Source of the DNA: Stutzerimonas stutzeri
GTDB taxonomy: Bacteria; Pseudomonadota; Gammaproteobacteria; Pseudomonadales; Pseudomonadaceae
Length of the DNA stretch: 64,000 nucleotides
NCBI RefSeq assembly: GCF_024448715.1
Contig: NZ_JAMOHZ010000002.1
Coordinates: 186,001 to 250,000, forward strand
Direction of reading: 5' to 3'
The translations under genes were made by a program, and so were the position numbers. Under the pieces are notes generated by a model, which had not been told where the DNA came from, searched no databases, and saw only the letters and a list, made by a program, of their open reading frames with translations. Positions 46,490 to 56,489 of this stretch are shown here, in pieces (the stretch's first letter is position 1; every line of letters starts with the position of its first letter).

Positions 46490-49456
46490 ATGCCACGTCG
46501 TTCCATCCTGTCCGCCGCCGAGCGGGAAAGCCTGCTGGCGTTGCCGGACTCCAAGGACGACCTGATCCGACATTACACATTCAACGATACCGACCTCTCG
46601 ATCATCCGACAGCGGCGCGGGCCAGCCAATCGGCTGGGCTTCGCGGTGCAGCTCTGTTACCTGCGCTTTCCCGGCGTCATCCTGGGCGTCGATGAACTAC
46701 CGTTCCCGCCCTTGTTGAAGCTGGTCGCCGACCAGCTCAAGGTCGGCGTCGAAAGCTGGAACGAGTACGGCCAGCGGGAGCAGACCCGGCGCGAGCACCT
46801 GAGCGAGCTGCAAACCGTGTTCGGTTTCCGGCCCTTCACCATGAGCCATTACCGGCAGGCCGTCCAGATGCTGACCGAGCTGGCGATGCAAACCGACAAA
46901 GGCATCGTGCTGGCCAGCGCCTTGATCGGGCACCTGCGGCGGCAGTCGGTCATTCTGCCCGCCCTCAACGCCGTCGAGCGGGCGAGTGCCGAGGCGATCA
47001 CCCGTGCTAACCGGCGCATCTACGACGCCTTGGCCGAACCACTGGCGGACGCGCATCGCCGCCGCCTCGACGATCTGCTCAAGCGCCGGGACAACGGCAA
47101 GACGACCTGGTTGGCTTGGTTGCGCCAGTCTCCGGCCAAGCCAAATTCGCGGCATATGCTGGAACACATCGAACGCCTCAAGGCATGGCAGGCACTCGAT
47201 CTGCCTACCGGCATCGAGCGGCTGGTTCACCAGAACCGCCTGCTCAAGATTGCCCGCGAGGGCGGCCAGATGACACCCGCCGACCTGGCCAAATTCGAGC
47301 CGCAACGGCGCTACGCCACTCTCGTGGCGCTGGCCACCGAGGGCATGGCCACCGTCACCGACGAAATCATCGACCTGCACGACCGCATCCTGGGTAAGCT
47401 GTTTAACGCTGCCAAGAATAAGCATCAGCAGCAGTTCCAGGCGTCAGGCAAGGCCATCAACGCCAAGGTACGTCTGTACGGGCGCATCGGTCAGGCGCTG
47501 ATCGACGCCAAGCAATCAGGCCGCGATGCGTTTGCCGCCATCGAGGCCGTCATGTCCTGGGATTCCTTTGCCGAGAGCGTCACCGAGGCGCAGAAGCTCG
47601 CGCAACCCGATGACTTCGATTTCCTGCATCGCATCGGCGAGAGCTACGCCACCCTGCGCCGCTATGCACCGGAATTCCTTGCCGTGCTCAAGCTGCGGGC
47701 CGCGCCTGCCGCCAAAAACGTGCTTGATGCCATTGAGGTGCTGCGCGGCATGAACACCGACAACGCCCGCAAGCTGCCAGCCGATGCACCGACCGGCTTC
47801 ATCAAGCCGCGCTGGCAGAAACTGGTGATGACCGACGCCGGCATCGACCGGCGCTACTACGAACTGTGCGCGCTGTCCGAGTTGAAGAACTCCCTGCGCT
47901 CGGGCGACATCTGGGTGCAGGGTTCACGCCAGTTCAAGGACTTCGAGGACTACCTGGTACCGCCCGAGAAGTTCACCAGCCTCAAGCAGTCCAGCGAATT
48001 GCCGCTGGCCGTGGCCACCGACTGCGAACAATATCTGCATGAGCGGCTGACGCTGCTGGAAGCACAACTTGCCACCGTCAACCGCATGGCGGCAGCCAAC
48101 GACCTGCCGGATGCCATCATCACCGAGTCGGGCTTGAAGATCACGCCGCTGGATGCGGCGGTGCCCGACACCGCGCAGGCGCTGATAGACCAGACAGCCA
48201 TGGTCCTGCCGCACGTCAAGATCACCGAACTGCTGCTCGAAGTCGATGAGTGGACGGGCTTCACCCGGCACTTCACGCACTTGAAATCGGGCGATCTGGC
48301 CAAGGACAAGAACCTGTTGTTGACCACGATCCTGGCCGACGCGATCAACCTGGGCCTGACCAAGATGGCCGAGTCCTGCCCCGGCACGACCTACGCGAAG
48401 CTCGCTTGGCTGCAAGCCTGGCATACCCGCGACGAAACGTACTCGACAGCGTTGGCTGAACTGGTCAACGCTCAGTTTCGGCATCCCTTTGCCGGGCACT
48501 GGGGCGATGGCACCACATCATCATCGGACGGACAGAATTTCCGAACCGCTAGCAAGGCAAAGAGCACGGGGCACATCAACCCAAAATATGGCAGCAGCCC
48601 AGGACGGACTTTCTACACCCACATCTCCGACCAATACGCGCCATTCCACACCAAGGTGGTCAATGTCGGCCTGCGCGACTCAACCTACGTGCTCGACGGC
48701 CTGCTGTACCACGAATCCGACCTGCGGATCGAGGAGCACTACACCGACACGGCGGGCTTCACCGATCACGTCTTCGCCCTGATGCACCTCTTGGGCTTCC
48801 GCTTCGCGCCGCGCATCCGCGACCTGGGCGACACCAAGCTCTACATCCCGAAGGGCGATGCCGCCTATGACGCGCTCAAGCCGATGATCGGCGGCACGCT
48901 CAACATCAAGCACGTCCGCGCCCATTGGGACGAAATCCTGCGGCTGGCCACCTCGATCAAGCAGGGCACGGTGACGGCCTCGCTGATGCTCAGGAAACTC
49001 GGCAGCTACCCGCGCCAGAACGGCTTGGCCGTCGCGCTGCGCGAGTTGGGCCGCATCGAGCGCACGCTGTTCATCCTCGACTGGCTGCAAAGCGTCGAGC
49101 TACGCCGCCGCGTGCATGCCGGGCTGAACAAGGGCGAGGCGCGCAATGCGCTGGCCCGTGCCGTGTTCTTCAACCGCCTTGGTGAAATCCGTGACCGCAG
49201 TTTCGAGCAGCAGCGCTACCGGGCCAGCGGCCTCAACCTGGTGACGGCGGCCATCGTGCTGTGGAACACGGTCTACCTGGAGCGTGCGGCGCATGCGTTG
49301 CGCGGCAATGGTCATGCCGTCGATGACTCGCTATTGCAGTACCTGTCGCCACTCGGCTGGGAGCACATCAACCTGACCGGTGATTACCTATGGCGCAGCA
49401 GCGCCAAGATCGGCGCGGGGAAGTTCAGGCCGCTACGGCCTCTGCAACCGGCTTAG
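46490..49456 (+). CDS. tnpA: Tn3-family transposase TnpA (Tn21 subgroup)
   Basis: 988 residues, full length for Tn21 TnpA, starting [20 protein letters not shown] and ending at 49456 inside the right inverted repeat. The DDE-type Tn3 transposase region is in the C-terminal half (for example [12 protein letters not shown] and [12 protein letters not shown] segments). No stops or frameshifts. Confidence 0.97.
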   Translation: MPRRSILSAAERESLLALPDSKDDLIRHYTFNDTDLSIIRQRRGPANRLGFAVQLCYLRFPGVILGVDELPFPPLLKLVADQLKVGVESWNEYGQREQTRREHLSELQTVFGFRPFTMSHYRQAVQMLTELAMQTDKGIVLASALIGHLRRQSVILPALNAVERASAEAITRANRRIYDALAEPLADAHRRRLDDLLKRRDNGKTTWLAWLRQSPAKPNSRHMLEHIERLKAWQALDLPTGIERLVHQNRLLKIAREGGQMTPADLAKFEPQRRYATLVALATEGMATVTDEIIDLHDRILGKLFNAAKNKHQQQFQASGKAINAKVRLYGRIGQALIDAKQSGRDAFAAIEAVMSWDSFAESVTEAQKLAQPDDFDFLHRIGESYATLRRYAPEFLAVLKLRAAPAAKNVLDAIEVLRGMNTDNARKLPADAPTGFIKPRWQKLVMTDAGIDRRYYELCALSELKNSLRSGDIWVQGSRQFKDFEDYLVPPEKFTSLKQSSELPLAVATDCEQYLHERLTLLEAQLATVNRMAAANDLPDAIITESGLKITPLDAAVPDTAQALIDQTAMVLPHVKITELLLEVDEWTGFTRHFTHLKSGDLAKDKNLLLTTILADAINLGLTKMAESCPGTTYAKLAWLQAWHTRDETYSTALAELVNAQFRHPFAGHWGDGTTSSSDGQNFRTASKAKSTGHINPKYGSSPGRTFYTHISDQYAPFHTKVVNVGLRDSTYVLDGLLYHESDLRIEEHYTDTAGFTDHVFALMHLLGFRFAPRIRDLGDTKLYIPKGDAAYDALKPMIGGTLNIKHVRAHWDEILRLATSIKQGTVTASLMLRKLGSYPRQNGLAVALRELGRIERTLFILDWLQSVELRRRVHAGLNKGEARNALARAVFFNRLGEIRDRSFEQQRYRASGLNLVTAAIVLWNTVYLERAAHALRGNGHAVDDSLLQYLSPLGWEHINLTGDYLWRSSAKIGAGKFRPLRPLQPA

Positions 49457-49489
49457 CGTGCTTTATTTTCCGTTTTCTGAGACGACCCC
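49452..49489. repeat. Right 38-bp inverted repeat of the transposon
   Basis: CTTAGCGTGCTTTATTTTCC... ending GACGACCCC, the inverse of the left end with three mismatches; identical in type to the Tn21 end. Confidence 0.95.
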
Positions 49490-49629
49490 CTCCAGGCGCC
49501 GCCAGGCTTCTCGCCCGCATCAAGGATGACAAAGGAGAGCTTGGCACGGCGCAGGAAGTAGGCCGTGGCCAGCGCCGACTGCCCACCGCCAATGATGATT
49601 ACGTCGAGATCCCCTGTACCTGCCTGCAT
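49490..49629 (-). pseudogene. arsO: arsO-like flavin monooxygenase, cut by the transposon
   Basis: The minus-strand frame from ATG 49629 reads [20 protein letters not shown], then [10 protein letters not shown] and [10 protein letters not shown]. This is the FAD-binding Rossmann motif GGGQSA and second glycine motif of ArsO-type monooxygenases. It ends at the transposon after about 46 codons; the other about 300 codons are absent from this window. Too short for the ORF-length cut-offs often used. Last gene of the ars operon, 35 bp after arsJ. Confidence 0.85.
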
Positions 49630-49664
49630 CTCGCCACTCCTGTCACTTTTGCCTTGCTACAGGC

Positions 49665-50888
49665 TCACGAGCGAGCCACGACATGCCTGGGTAGCGACAT
49701 GGAAATCAAGGCAGCCAGCAGAACAAACCCGCTCGATACCCACAGACATGCCTCTAACCCATACGCCTGGAACACCCAGCCGGACAGCAGCGTGCCGATC
49801 AAGCGCCCCATGGCGTTCGACATGTAATAGAACCCCACGTCCAGCGAGACGCCATCCTCCTTGGCGTAGCTGATAATCAGGTAGCTGTGCAGTGAGGAAT
49901 TGACGGCAAACAGCACGCCGAACAGCATCAGGCCGCCTAGCAGGACTGTTGGAGCCGACCAGTTCGCGGAAAGGCCCAGCGCAATCAAGGCAGGCAACCC
50001 TGCCAGGGCAAGCGCCCACGCGAACGCCGCACGCCCATCCGGCACATGACCTCGCTTCTTGCCAGTGATGCTGGGAGCGAAGGACTGCACGATGCCGTAG
50101 CCGATGACCCACGCCGCGAGAAAGCCTCCAACCAACCAAAAGTCCCATCCAAACACCGTGCTCAGGTAGACCGGCAAGGCGATCACAAACCACACATCGC
50201 GCGCGGCGAACAGAAACAGTCGTGCGGCGGAGAGCACATTGATTGCCCGGCTCTTGGAGAGCATGTCGCGGAACTTGGGTTTGGCCTTGGCCTTACCCAG
50301 ATCCTTCTTCAGGAATACCAGACTGCCAACGAAGATAAAGGCCAGCACAGCCGCCATGGCCAGGACCGCGCCTGCAAAGCCGAGCAACGCAAGCAGCGCA
50401 CCGCCGAGGAAAAAGCCCACGCCCTTAAGGGCGTTCTTCGAGCCGGTCAGGATCGCTACCCACTTGTATAGCGTGCCCTGCTGGTTATCGGGTACCAGGA
50501 GCTTGATCGAGCTCTTGGCACTCATTTTGTTCAGATCCTTGGCGATGCCAGAAAGCGCTTGGGCTCCCATTACCCACGGCACGGTCAGCCACGCTGCCGG
50601 AACCGTGAGCATCAACAGTGCCAGAACCTGCAAGCCCAGGCCGATGTTCATGGTGCGATTGAGACCCAGGCGAGCGCCGAGGTAGCCACCCACTAGATTA
50701 GTGATAACACCGAAGATCTCGTAGAACAGGAACAGCGCGGCGATCTGCAGCGGCGTATAGCCCAGCGAGTGGAAGTGCAACACCACCAACATGCGCAGTG
50801 CGCCATCGGTGAGGGTGAAGGCCCAGTAATTGCCGGTCACCACCAGATACTGGCGCACTTCAATGGACAGGCTCGACAGCGCTTTCAT
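49665..50888 (-). CDS. arsJ: ArsJ, MFS exporter of 1-arseno-3-phosphoglycerate
   Basis: 407 residues with about 10-12 membrane helices and MFS features, directly downstream (12 bp) of a GAPDH gene, the diagnostic arsJ neighbourhood. Known role: exports the unstable arsenate ester made by the partner GAPDH, so As(V) leaves the cell without reduction. Start MKALSSLSIEVRQYL has AGGGG upstream region from the gap end. Confidence 0.93.
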   Translation of the reverse strand: MKALSSLSIEVRQYLVVTGNYWAFTLTDGALRMLVVLHFHSLGYTPLQIAALFLFYEIFGVITNLVGGYLGARLGLNRTMNIGLGLQVLALLMLTVPAAWLTVPWVMGAQALSGIAKDLNKMSAKSSIKLLVPDNQQGTLYKWVAILTGSKNALKGVGFFLGGALLALLGFAGAVLAMAAVLAFIFVGSLVFLKKDLGKAKAKPKFRDMLSKSRAINVLSAARLFLFAARDVWFVIALPVYLSTVFGWDFWLVGGFLAAWVIGYGIVQSFAPSITGKKRGHVPDGRAAFAWALALAGLPALIALGLSANWSAPTVLLGGLMLFGVLFAVNSSLHSYLIISYAKEDGVSLDVGFYYMSNAMGRLIGTLLSGWVFQAYGLEACLWVSSGFVLLAALISMSLPRHVVARS

Positions 50889-50900
50889 AGGGGCTCCCGT

Positions 50901-51905
50901 TTAGTCGGCGGCGCCGACCAGCCGAGCCAGTTCGACGGCACGATTGGCATACCCCCACTCATTGTCATACCAGGCGTAAATCTTCACTTGGGTACCGTTA
51001 ACTACCATCGTGGACAAGGCATCTATGATCGAAGAGCGTGGATCGGTGCGGTAGTCAATGGAGACCAGGGGGCGCTCCTCGTAACCAAGGATATTCTTAA
51101 GCGGTCCCTCGGCAGCGTCCTTGAGCAGCGCATTGACTTCCTCCGCTGTCGTTTCTCGCTCGACTTCAAATACGCAATCGGTCAGCGAGGCATTTGCCAG
51201 CGGAACTCGTACCGCATGGCCGTTCAGCTTGCCGCGCAGCTCCGGAAATATCTCGGCGATGGCTGTAGCCGACCCGGTAGTGGTTGGGATTAGGCTCATC
51301 CCCGACGCACGGGCACGACGGAGATCCTTATGCGGCGTATCGAGGATGCTCTGAGTATTGGTCAGGTCATGGATGGTGGTGATCGATCCGTGGCGGATGC
51401 CCAAGTTCTCGTGAATGACTTTGACCACTGGGGCTAGACAGTTCGTAGTGCAAGAAGCCGCTGTGACGATGCGGTGCTGAGAAGGATCGAACAGATGCTG
51501 ATTGACACCCATAACGACGTTCAGAGCGCCCTTCTCCTTGACCGGCGCGCACACTACAACCCGCTTCACGCCTTGGTCCAGATAGGCCTGCAACACGGCC
51601 ACGGTTTTCATCTTGCCGCTCGCCTCGATCACGAGATCGCAATCGCTCCAGTCGGTATCGGCGATCGTCTTGTTTGCCGTAACCTGGATGCGTTTACCGG
51701 CAATCATCATGCTATCCCCGTCGCTGCCTGCTTCGTGACCCCAGCGCCCATGCACCGAGTCGAAGTTGAGCAGGTGCGCATGGGTAGTGGCATCTCCCGC
51801 CGGGTCGTTGATCCGGATGAACTCTATCTCGGGCCAATCCCACGCCGCCCGCAGTGCCAGTCGACCGATACGGCCAAAACCATTGATGCCAACTTTGATT
51901 GTCAT
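50901..51905 (-). CDS. ArsJ-associated glyceraldehyde-3-phosphate dehydrogenase
   Basis: 334 residues, complete GAPDH: Rossmann motif [14 protein letters not shown] at 6-19, catalytic Cys152 ([10 protein letters not shown]), and [11 protein letters not shown] near the C-terminus. In ars operons it forms 1-arseno-3-phosphoglycerate from arsenate, which ArsJ exports. Not the housekeeping enzyme, judged from its place in the operon. Confidence 0.92.
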   Translation of the reverse strand: MTIKVGINGFGRIGRLALRAAWDWPEIEFIRINDPAGDATTHAHLLNFDSVHGRWGHEAGSDGDSMMIAGKRIQVTANKTIADTDWSDCDLVIEASGKMKTVAVLQAYLDQGVKRVVVCAPVKEKGALNVVMGVNQHLFDPSQHRIVTAASCTTNCLAPVVKVIHENLGIRHGSITTIHDLTNTQSILDTPHKDLRRARASGMSLIPTTTGSATAIAEIFPELRGKLNGHAVRVPLANASLTDCVFEVERETTAEEVNALLKDAAEGPLKNILGYEERPLVSIDYRTDPRSSIIDALSTMVVNGTQVKIYAWYDNEWGYANRAVELARLVGAAD

Positions 51906-51936
51906 GGTGGTACCTCGCAGCTGATGGATCCTGGGC

Positions 51937-52428
51937 TCAGTCGAACTGATTGATCCAGTTGACGTGGGCGGGATGCTGAATGGCTTTCGGGCGCAGCGTC
52001 TGTACTTGAGCGACAGCCGCCTCTCGGGCGATGCCGGTTTCGATCAAGATGCGGGCGGCGATCAAGCCTGTACGACCAGAGCCGCCTTTGCAGTGAATGG
52101 CGAGATTATCGCCAGCTTTCAACTGCTCCAGTATGGGGGTCCTGGCCTCCCTCCATTGACGGTCGAAGTCTTCGAGTGGGACCTGCTCATCCGCAACCGG
52201 CAAGTGATACCAAGCGAGCCCCAGCGCTTTGCATTGCTCGGAGATCTGGCTTGCGTCATTTACGTCCAGCTCGGCCTGGGGCATCAGTGATATCACCCCA
52301 GCAGCGCCGGCTTGCTTGAGCGCTGCCAGCGCGTCGACCGATGAAGTGCCTTTGGTGCCTGGGCATGGAGTGAAGATCAGCTTCCCGCGCACTTCGGAAA
52401 TGCTGAGCACATCGTAAGGGTGACTCAT
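51937..52428 (-). CDS. Dual-specificity-type phosphatase in ars operon
   Basis: 163 residues from the ATG at 52428 ([15 protein letters not shown]); the longer frame is read-through. PTP loop [11 protein letters not shown] with nucleophile Cys113 and Arg119. Phosphatases of this type recur in ars operons between arsH and gap; the substrate is not established. Could act on a phosphorylated arsenic metabolite or a protein. Confidence 0.8.
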   Translation of the reverse strand: MSHPYDVLSISEVRGKLIFTPCPGTKGTSSVDALAALKQAGAAGVISLMPQAELDVNDASQISEQCKALGLAWYHLPVADEQVPLEDFDRQWREARTPILEQLKAGDNLAIHCKGGSGRTGLIAARILIETGIAREAAVAQVQTLRPKAIQHPAHVNWINQFD

Positions 52429-52444
52429 CTGCGTGTTTCCTTTA

Positions 52445-53167
52445 TTAGATAGCTCGCTGATTGACTCGGCGGGAAAGCTCCTCGGCCGACTCCTTGCGTT
52501 CGGAATAGCGATCGACCAGGTAGTCAGATCGATCACGCAGCAGCAGGGTGAACTTCACCAGTTCTTCCATCACGTCGACCAGCCGGTCATAGAACGCAGA
52601 TGGCTTCATGCGACCATCCGCATCGAATTCCATAAAGGCCTTGGGCACCGAGGACTGGTTGGGGATGGTGAACATGCGCATCCAGCGACCGAGTACCCGC
52701 AGCTGGTTGACTACGTTGAACGACTGCGATCCTCCACAGACCTGCATAACCGCAAGTGTCTTGCCCTGAGTAGGACGAACCGCGCCCATGGCCAGCGGTA
52801 CCCAGTCGATCTGTGCCTTAAATACAGCGCTCATCGAGCCGTGACGCTCAGGCGAGCACCAAACCTGCCCTTCGGACCATTTCATCAGTTCGCGAAGTTC
52901 ATGCACCTTAGGATGGGTATCTGGAACGTCATCCGGTAAGGGCAGGCCGGACGGGTCGAAGATGCGGGTCTCGGCTCCGAATCGTTGGAGCAGCCGTGCA
53001 GCTTCCTCGACCATCAATCGACTGAACGAGCGCTCCCGATTCGAACCGTAAAGAAGCAAGATGCGTGGCGGGTGAGTTGCTTTGCCCTCAATGCCGAGCT
53101 CCTCCAGACTCGGAGGGATGGCCAGATCGAAGTCGAGATTCGGGAGCAAATCGTCTTTCATGGTCAT
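52445..53167 (-). CDS. arsH: NADPH-dependent FMN reductase ArsH
   Basis: 240 residues with [20 protein letters not shown] flavodoxin-like FMN loop (about 34-53), [17 protein letters not shown] and the C-terminal helix of ArsH. Oxidises trivalent organoarsenicals. Start overlaps the acr3 stop by 4 bp. Confidence 0.95.
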   Translation of the reverse strand: MTMKDDLLPNLDFDLAIPPSLEELGIEGKATHPPRILLLYGSNRERSFSRLMVEEAARLLQRFGAETRIFDPSGLPLPDDVPDTHPKVHELRELMKWSEGQVWCSPERHGSMSAVFKAQIDWVPLAMGAVRPTQGKTLAVMQVCGGSQSFNVVNQLRVLGRWMRMFTIPNQSSVPKAFMEFDADGRMKPSAFYDRLVDVMEELVKFTLLLRDRSDYLVDRYSERKESAEELSRRVNQRAI

Positions 53168-54225
53168 TCCTGTTGTACGGGGGTGGCAGCGTTATCGAAC
53201 CAGCGACGCTTGAGCCACAGGGCAACGCCAACTAGCGAGATCAAGACCGGCACCTCGACCAGCGGACCGATCACCGTGGCGAAGGCCACCGGAGACGCCA
53301 GACCAAAGGTGGCAATGGCTACCGCGATGGCCAGCTCGAAGTTATTGCTCGCTGAGGTAAACGCCAGAGCAGTAGTACGGGGGTAATCGGCCTTCAGAAC
53401 CTTGCCCATCCAGAAGCTGACAAAAAACATCACGATGAAGTAAATGGTCAGCGGGATGGCGATTCGAACCACGTCGAGCGGTAGTTGCAGCACCATGTCG
53501 CCTTTGAGACTGAACATCGCGACGATGGTGAGCAGCAGGGCCACCAAGGTCAGAGGGCTGATTCGCGGAATGAAATGCTCGGAGTACCACGCTTCTCCCT
53601 TCTGCCCGATCAGCACTTTGCGGGTCAGGAATCCGGCCAGAAACGGGATACCGAGGTAGATCAGCACCGACTCGGCTATGTCAAAGAAACTGGTCTCGAT
53701 GACGCTACTCTGCAGGCCAAACAGCGGCGGCAGCAGCCCCAGAAAAATCCACGCGTACACGCTGAAGAACAGGATCTGGAAGATGCTGTTGAAGGCCACC
53801 AGGCCCGCCACGTACTGGTTGTTGCCACCGGCGATCTGGTTCCACACCAACACCATGGCTATGCAGCGAGCGAGGCCGATTAGGATCAGCCCTGTCATGT
53901 ATTCCGGATAGTCGCGCAGAAAGATGACAGCCAGGGCGAACATCAGCACCGGCCCGATGATCCAGTTCTGAACGAGCGACAGCACCAGGATGCGCTTGTC
54001 CTTGAACACTTGGGGCAGCTCTTCGTATTTCACCTTGGCAAGGGGCGGATACATCATCACGATCAAGCCGATGGCAATCGGGATATTGGTGGAGCCTACG
54101 GACAGGCTGTTCAACCAGGCTGGCAGCCCCTCGAACACACTTCCCAGTCCTACGCCCAGCGCCATCGCAAGGAAGATCCAGAACGTCAGGTAACGATCCA
54201 GAAAGGAGAGTCGACTTTTGCTCAT
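53164..54225 (-). CDS. acr3: Arsenite efflux permease Acr3
   Basis: 353 residues, ten predicted helices, with the ACR3 signature including the conserved Cys in helix 4 ([13 protein letters not shown]) and Glu in helix 9 ([14 protein letters not shown]). Exports As(III). Overlaps arsC and arsH by 4 bp each. Confidence 0.95.
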   Translation of the reverse strand: MSKSRLSFLDRYLTFWIFLAMALGVGLGSVFEGLPAWLNSLSVGSTNIPIAIGLIVMMYPPLAKVKYEELPQVFKDKRILVLSLVQNWIIGPVLMFALAVIFLRDYPEYMTGLILIGLARCIAMVLVWNQIAGGNNQYVAGLVAFNSIFQILFFSVYAWIFLGLLPPLFGLQSSVIETSFFDIAESVLIYLGIPFLAGFLTRKVLIGQKGEAWYSEHFIPRISPLTLVALLLTIVAMFSLKGDMVLQLPLDVVRIAIPLTIYFIVMFFVSFWMGKVLKADYPRTTALAFTSASNNFELAIAVAIATFGLASPVAFATVIGPLVEVPVLISLVGVALWLKRRWFDNAATPVQQE

Positions 54226-54704
54226 GCAGGCACCTCAAGTGCAGCGATGCGTGCTAGCTCGACTTTCAGCTGGTCAGGGCTGAGATGCTGCAGCGGCAAT
54301 CCGAGGAATGCCTGCACCCGAGCGCGAATGATTGCGAGCGTACGATCAAAAGCAGCGTCGACTTCCGCCGCGGTGCCTTGCAGCTCTGAGGGATCAGCCA
54401 GCCCCCAATGAGCCTTCACCGCCGGCCCGAAAAACACCGGGCAGGTGTCGCCAGCTGCTTTGTCGCATACGGTGATCACGAAGTCAGGATTTAGCGACTC
54501 ATGCGAGTCGATCGACTTGCTCGACAGGCCTTGGGTCGAGATGCCAGCCTTATGCAGCGCCTTCAGGCTGAGCGGGTGAACGGTGCCCTTGGGGTGGCTT
54601 CCGGCGCTATAGGCTTTCATGCCGGCCGGGGCCATGGCGTTGAACGCGGCCTCTGAAAGGATGCTTCGGCAGCTGTTGGCGGTGCAGAGAAACAGAATCT
54701 TCAT
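54222..54704 (-). CDS. arsC: Arsenate reductase ArsC (LMW-phosphatase type)
   Basis: 160 residues; P-loop CTANSCRS with nucleophile Cys7 and Arg13, and a second Cys in [13 protein letters not shown] as used for disulphide relay in thioredoxin-coupled ArsC. Reduces As(V) to As(III). Confidence 0.92.
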   Translation of the reverse strand: MKILFLCTANSCRSILSEAAFNAMAPAGMKAYSAGSHPKGTVHPLSLKALHKAGISTQGLSSKSIDSHESLNPDFVITVCDKAAGDTCPVFFGPAVKAHWGLADPSELQGTAAEVDAAFDRTLAIIRARVQAFLGLPLQHLSPDQLKVELARIAALEVPA

Positions 54705-54740
54705 CAGGTAACCCTTGGGTTGGATCAGCCCAGGTGAGCT

Positions 54741-55097
54741 TCAGCAGCAGGAGGCGGTACGCGCAGGACGGTCGCCCATTTGGCTCAAGCGCTTCAAATC
54801 CGGGCTAAGCCAGTGGCGGTTTGAGGAAAGGGTGTTCTCGATGAGCCGGACCACCCAATCCGGCAGGTTCGGGTGCAACCGGTAGTACACCCATTGTCCC
54901 TGCCGGCGGTCTTCCAGCAACCCACAGGTGCGCAGCTGCGCGAGATGTCGGGAAACCTTTGGCTGGCTTTCGTCGAGCGCGCAGGTGAGTTCGCATACAC
55001 ACAGCTCGCCTTCGTCGGCAATAAGCAGCATGGCCCGGGCGCGGGTTTCGTCAGCCAGGCATTTGAATACGGTGGTAGGAGTCAGGTGGTCGGCCAT
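54741..55097 (-). CDS. arsR: Arsenic-responsive repressor ArsR
   Basis: 118 residues of the ArsR/SmtB winged helix. The As(III) site is Cys33, Cys35 and Cys39 (ELCVCELTCALDE) at the start of the recognition helix (SQPKVSRHLAQL). A C-terminal CC pair is also present. 37 bp before arsC. Represses the operon until As(III) binds. Confidence 0.95.
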   Translation of the reverse strand: MADHLTPTTVFKCLADETRARAMLLIADEGELCVCELTCALDESQPKVSRHLAQLRTCGLLEDRRQGQWVYYRLHPNLPDWVVRLIENTLSSNRHWLSPDLKRLSQMGDRPARTASCC

Positions 55098-55103
55098 GGA
55101 AGT

Positions 55104-55517
55104 TTAGCGCTTGGTTTTAACTAGAACGAACATCTTGATGCGTTCATGGATCTCGTGGAGTGAGTGGCGGAAGGCCTCCGGTTGGTCACTGCTAACTGGG
55201 TCTTCGAAATTCCATGCCAGAGCCTCAGCGGAGCCAGGCAGCGCCTGGCATTCCAATGCTGATTTGTCGCACAGGGTGATGACGTAATCGAATTGCTGAC
55301 CGGCGAACTCATCAACGGATTTGCTGCGCAAGCCATCGGCATTTACGCCCAGGTTCTGGAGCGCGGCGACAGTGCGCGGATCAACGCCTGTCGGGGCAGT
55401 ACCAGCACTGAACGCTTCGAAGTGTGTCGCGTCGGTGTGCCGCAGAAGTGCTTCGGCCAGCTGGGAGCGGGCGGCGTTGGCGACGCAAACAAAGAGCACG
55501 CGAGACTTGTGAGCCAT
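55104..55517 (-). CDS. Second LMW-phosphatase-type arsenate reductase
   Basis: 137 residues from the ATG at 55517 (MAHKSRVLFVCVANAARS); P-loop CVANAARS with Cys11 and Arg17, plus a partner Cys in TLCDKSALECQAL. Related to but clearly different from ArsC at 54222-54704. First gene of the operon, ahead of arsR. Probably an arsenate reductase or phosphatase; which one works in vivo cannot be told. Confidence 0.85.
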   Translation of the reverse strand: MAHKSRVLFVCVANAARSQLAEALLRHTDATHFEAFSAGTAPTGVDPRTVAALQNLGVNADGLRSKSVDEFAGQQFDYVITLCDKSALECQALPGSAEALAWNFEDPVSSDQPEAFRHSLHEIHERIKMFVLVKTKR

Positions 55518-55535
55518 GGGAAAGGTCTCTGACAA

Positions 55536-55573
55536 ATTCGGGAGCCCGAATATATGGCCTTTCATATGAAAGG
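55536..55573. promoter_or_regulatory. Twin palindromes upstream of ars operon, putative ArsR operators
   Basis: Two perfect inverted repeats just upstream of the first gene: ATTCGGG-AG-CCCGAAT (55536-55551) and CCTTTCATATGAAAGG (55558-55573), 6 bp apart. Location fits ArsR control; the binding site itself is not proven. Confidence 0.6.
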
Positions 55574-55694
55574 TAAACCTACGCTTGCCTTAGTCACCCG
55601 CCAGCGCTGTAACTCGGCGCAAAGCAGCACGATTCAACGGTTTTTCTCAACCGCCGAGCCTTGAAACGTTTTATTACATCTGCAAATCCGCATA

Positions 55695-55709
55695 TATGGG
55701 ATTTGTAAT
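55695..55709. promoter_or_regulatory. Degenerate CzcR/CopR-type box upstream of small periplasmic gene
   Basis: TATGGGATTTGTAAT: right half and A/T spacer match the czc-type boxes (GATTTGTAAT), left half does not. 60 bp before the ATG at 55770; a separate TTACA lies at 55674-55678. Confidence 0.4.
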
Positions 55710-55769
55710 GAAAGTGTCATCGGTACGGATTTAGGTTGCGTCCACCTCAACCCTATGCAGGAATCTGCG

Positions 55770-56042
55770 ATGAAAAACCTGACCCTGTCCGCCCTGATGC
55801 TGGCCGCCCTCTTTGCCGGTACCGCCGTAGCCAGCGAGTTCGACAAACCTGGTTTCGTCACTGAAGTTGAAGACGGCCGTCTTTGGGTCTTCCGCGAAGG
55901 ATCGCCAGAGCTTAAGGACTTTAAAGAAACCGGTGAGCCTGCCAAACAGTTCACAGACATCGGCAGCGGCCCGAAAGGCATGACAGTCAAGGCGGCTGAC
56001 GAAAAAACACTTCAGGATTACCTGGCAACGCTGAAAAAGTAA
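55770..56042 (+). CDS. Small periplasmic protein of unknown function
   Basis: 90 residues from the ATG at 55770 with AGGAA 7-9 nt upstream. Signal peptide (MKNLTLSALMLAALFAGTAVA), then a small mature domain (FDKPGFVTEVEDGRLWVFRE, ending KTLQDYLATLKK) with no Cys and few metal ligands. It lies beside the ars operon in divergent orientation and has a czc-like half-box upstream. Family not recognised; perhaps a metal-induced periplasmic protein. Confidence 0.75.
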   Translation: MKNLTLSALMLAALFAGTAVASEFDKPGFVTEVEDGRLWVFREGSPELKDFKETGEPAKQFTDIGSGPKGMTVKAADEKTLQDYLATLKK

Positions 56043-56489
56043 GCGGTAACTGGGCCGTCTTTGGGCGGCTCGTTCCCATCGCTGATGCAAGCTGCACCGG
56101 ATACATGTTCTCCATCCCACTACAACCCGCACATGGAGCATGGTTCAATCGTAACGTGCCTTCGACGCCCAAAGGGAGAGCGACATACCCGCGCGGCAGT
56201 CGAGCATTTCTTACTCCCACCGACTGCTTTTGGCCGGAAGCGGATGTCCATGATTCGCAGCTATCGGCCAGAAGTGACGTCCAAGCGCGTCTATCGAAAC
56301 GCAGACAATTCAGAGTGATAGCCAGCTTCGCAAACAAGGGTTAACTTTCATCTGATCCAGTTACCCTCTACCCTTTCGCCTATAAATATAAGCCGACACG
56401 GTGAAACATACACGCTGAGGGCCGGAACGGACGCCATTGCGGCGCTCAACCGTGCGGGACGGATCCGGAGGTTGAGAGGTAGCAGAGCA
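56043..56489. other. 447-bp region without a supported gene
   Basis: Contains a piece resembling common Pseudomonas non-coding repeats (ACTGCTTTTGGCCGGAAGC at about 56222) and no credible coding frame. Separates the plus-strand small gene from the minus-strand NdpA operon end. Confidence 0.5.
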
